Shown here: positions 63,095-64,000 of the stretch, one piece after another
Position numbering within the stretch: the first letter of the stretch is position 1
Layout: each line of letters starts with the position of its first letter
Origin: Saxidomus purpurata
Lineage: Eukaryota; Mollusca; Bivalvia; Venerida; Veneridae
Assembly: GCA_022818135.1 (NCBI GenBank)
Contig: JAFMSR010000015.1
Span: forward strand, 30,342,193 to 30,406,192
Direction of reading: 5' to 3'
DNA length: 64,000 nucleotides
The notes under the pieces: model-generated
What the model was told of the DNA's origin: nothing
Seen by the model: the letters and a program-made list of their open reading frames with translations, nothing else
The model's database searches: none
Position numbers and translations under genes: made by a program

Positions 63095-63483
63095 TTATTT
63101 AATTACATTAAGAGACAACAAGCCTGACTCCTTTTCAGAAGTAAAACATATGTCACTTCTTGCTTCTTTCCATGTCCCTGAAATTAATATAATAAATGTA
63201 GACAATTTCCAATACCGACGATATCCGTGTTTTGTTCCCTGAACAATTGAAATCACCGGATCTGTGCTACAGATCTCAGAACAATTGTTTTCTCTAATTA
63301 TACCAGCGAGATAGGAAATTATATCATCACGGAAAGGATTATTTTCAATTGGAAACTTATAACATTGCGAAACTTTTACAAAGCGCTCAAAATGAATACT
63401 ATCTTGCCTTCAACATTTTGTTTAGTTTTGCTCAGTTTGTCAAAGTTTAATCTAGAAATGTTTGTTCGTGAAGCCTTGTTAAC
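63095..63483 (-). pseudogene. Protein-like open segment in duplication copy 2 (unrecognised)
   Basis: Counterpart of 55934-56245. Upstream it reads RTNISRLNFDKLSKTKQNVE, where copy 1 has a stop. A 1-bp deletion near 63392 then breaks the frame. After that break it continues FRDDIISYLAGIIRENN, then past the site of the copy 1 deletion as GYRRYWKLSTFIILISGTWK, ending in TAA at 63095-63097. Each copy is broken in a different place, which suggests an ancestral reading longer than either now shows. Family unknown. Confidence 0.3.
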
Positions 63484-63795
63484 GGCACACAGTTAAACTA
63501 CTATCAGACATTCAAGTTGTAACCATTTCAGCAAATTTATTGTTTCTAGTGGTGCAAAAATATGTTGCGTGCAAGTGTTCATTTTCCGTTAAATTGCAAA
63601 AGTATTTGCAGCCTAATGTATGTTTTCCGTATTTCACTTCAATTGACAAACTGGCATTTAGACTTAATAATAGAAACATTTTACTATTTCTTAATTGGAA
63701 TTATGATAAGCTACAGCTTGTTGCTTAAAGTTTGGTATCGAAATTAAAAAGACCTGAGAAATAAGTAAGCATAGTTACATCCGTGCTAATTTCTT

Positions 63796-64000
63796 CCGCA
63801 TTGAACAAGACTGATATATGTACATGTATAGTAAATTGACGAAACTGAAATAAATGTGTGCTTAGCGACATATTTAATATAGTAATAAAATGAAAATCCT
63901 TATTTGTAAGGATTAACTATAAAGGTTCAAAGGCGTATAATCATTTATCATTTTCCATATTTCATCTCTTAAGGTAAAATATTGTTCTTTCAGATCTAAC
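63796..64000. other. Window end, nothing recognised
   Basis: AT-rich, no supported feature. Confidence 0.5.

Larger units (their letters stand above)
59265..63795 (+). repeat. Segmental direct duplication, copy 2
   Basis: Second copy of 53736-56575, longer because of an extra internal tandem unit of about 300 bp (59470-60060, each starting near 'tgtgttttag' and holding 'tggttgc.atggcaacg') and about 1.3 kb not found in copy 1 (61050-62390) that includes an (AAT)n tract. Confidence 0.8.

Overview
This is animal genomic DNA: AT-rich, sparsely genic and full of dispersed repeats. It most likely comes from a bivalve mollusc. The clues are Helentron/'pearl'-like elements with a microsatellite plus ~164-bp core repeats, several tRNA-derived SINEs, repeats with 'CCGTCTGTCTGTCC' motifs, and a large-intron aminergic receptor. 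The species assignment is inferred from repeat style, not proven.

One gene is well supported. A two-exon plus-strand receptor (18706-18976 joined to 46231-47597; 545 residues) belongs to the rhodopsin-class aminergic GPCRs and reads best as a divergent serotonin 5-HT2-like receptor. Exon 1 encodes the N-terminus, TM1 and TM2. A 27,254-bp phase-1 intron with a GTGAGT donor and a T-rich CAG acceptor follows. Exon 2 encodes ECL1 to the C-terminus. The ligand-anchoring Asp of TM3, CWxP in TM6 and NPxxY in TM7 are intact. The DRY box is ERF, the TM4 tryptophan is Tyr, and the TM7 tryptophan is Gln.

Three further exon-like segments are weaker. They are a splice-flanked plus-strand exon with a VWA-like 'VFTDAT' reading (17697-17773), a minus-strand possible terminal exon with an acidic tail ending in IYDHIPASQP (17045-17180), and a minus-strand open segment at 1349-1629.

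Layout. 0-10 kb: non-coding DNA, a TTAA-flanked palindrome, a full-length Helentron-like element (2731-4275), tRNA-like sequences and a degenerate composite element ending at 9578. 10-15 kb: a tRNA-Ser-like fragment, a 68-bp hairpin minisatellite (12270-14005) and a SINE with target-site duplication. 17-19 kb: candidate exons and receptor exon 1. 19-46 kb: the receptor intron, holding a second full-length element, a second SINE copy, an (AATC)n tract, a poor-consensus element copy (31.5-33.3 kb) and at least five more element right ends. 46-50 kb: receptor exon 2 and 3' region. 50-52 kb: two tandem arrays. 53.7-63.8 kb: a diverged direct duplication carrying a frame-disrupted protein-like reading on the minus strand. 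No autonomous transposase, Rep/helicase or reverse transcriptase is visible.
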